From the NCBI GenBank assembly GCA_937884635.1, contig CALGBW010000007.1, positions 1 through 43,095 on the forward strand: a stretch of DNA of 43,095 nt. The letters run 5' to 3'. The notes below the pieces were generated by a model, which worked only from the letters and a program-made list of their open reading frames with translations, searched no databases and was not told the origin of the DNA. Of the stretch, positions 43,091-43,095 are shown piece after piece. Positions within the stretch are counted from its first letter, which is position 1; every line of letters begins with the position of its first letter. Origin of the DNA: an uncultured Chlamydiaceae bacterium. Its GTDB lineage: Bacteria > Chlamydiota > Chlamydiia > Chlamydiales > Chlamydiaceae. Both the position numbers and the translations under genes were made by a program.

Positions 43091-43095
43091 TGTCT

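Noticed and set aside
1..43095. CRISPR arrays, rRNA genes, prophage or complete IS elements
   Set aside because: No regularly spaced repeats, rRNA signatures, phage structural genes or intact transposase with terminal repeats were seen.

Overview
This window comes from a member of the Chlamydiaceae, most likely the Chlamydia psittaci/caviae/felis/pecorum side of the genus rather than C. trachomatis. The evidence is a complete PmpD-type polymorphic autotransporter followed by plsX and rpmF, a fused glycyl-tRNA synthetase, a single-copy run of housekeeping genes in typical chlamydial order (rng-plsB-ptr, ispE, rplI-rpsR-rpsF, pth-rplY, tRNA-Gln, glgA, pgsA, glyQS, dnaG, mutS, uvrC), and AT-rich spacers. 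The species cannot be fixed from sequence reading alone.

Layout. Positions 1-2705 (minus strand) hold the start of lpxK, a SpoU/TrmH rRNA methyltransferase, a class I SAM methyltransferase and riboflavin synthase. A 414-bp divergent spacer, which may hide a small RNA or an attenuator, leads into the plus-strand operon nrdR-dksA-lspA. It is followed by a sodium:alanine symporter with its own near-consensus promoter and by a pair of small YtxG/YtxH-like envelope genes. From 16.4 kb back to 6.8 kb the minus strand carries rpmF-plsX, pmpD with a strong terminator, an unrecognised 380-residue Cys-rich/coiled-coil protein, and glgB.

At 16.8-17.7 kb lies the main oddity: an open 280-codon reading frame clearly descended from a TnpB (IS605 OrfB) transposon nuclease. 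It has lost the central RuvC segment, the last catalytic Asp and three zinc-ribbon cysteines, so it should be nuclease-dead. It sits directly upstream of the rng-plsB-ptr operon.

The 23.2-28.3 kb stretch is mostly minus-strand: a membrane transporter, ispE, three ribosomal protein genes, pth and rplY. The 28.3-29.2 kb spacer holds tRNA-Gln(UUG) and a possible small ORF whose ribosome binding site lies in a perfect hairpin. The right third (29.2-41.8 kb) is mainly plus-strand: glgA, pgsA, glyQS, dnaG, a small exported protein, mutS and uvrC, with a thioredoxin-fold-like secreted protein in reverse orientation. An Asp23/Gls24 protein overlaps uvrC tail-to-tail, and two related small membrane proteins close the window.

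Functionally the window mixes envelope biogenesis (LpxK, LspA, PlsX, PlsB, PgsA, PmpD), glycogen storage (GlgA and GlgB about 20 kb apart), translation, and DNA replication/repair (DnaG, MutS, UvrC). Several short genes for membrane or exported proteins share AT-rich inverted repeats wrapped around their predicted promoters, which may be a regulatory theme.
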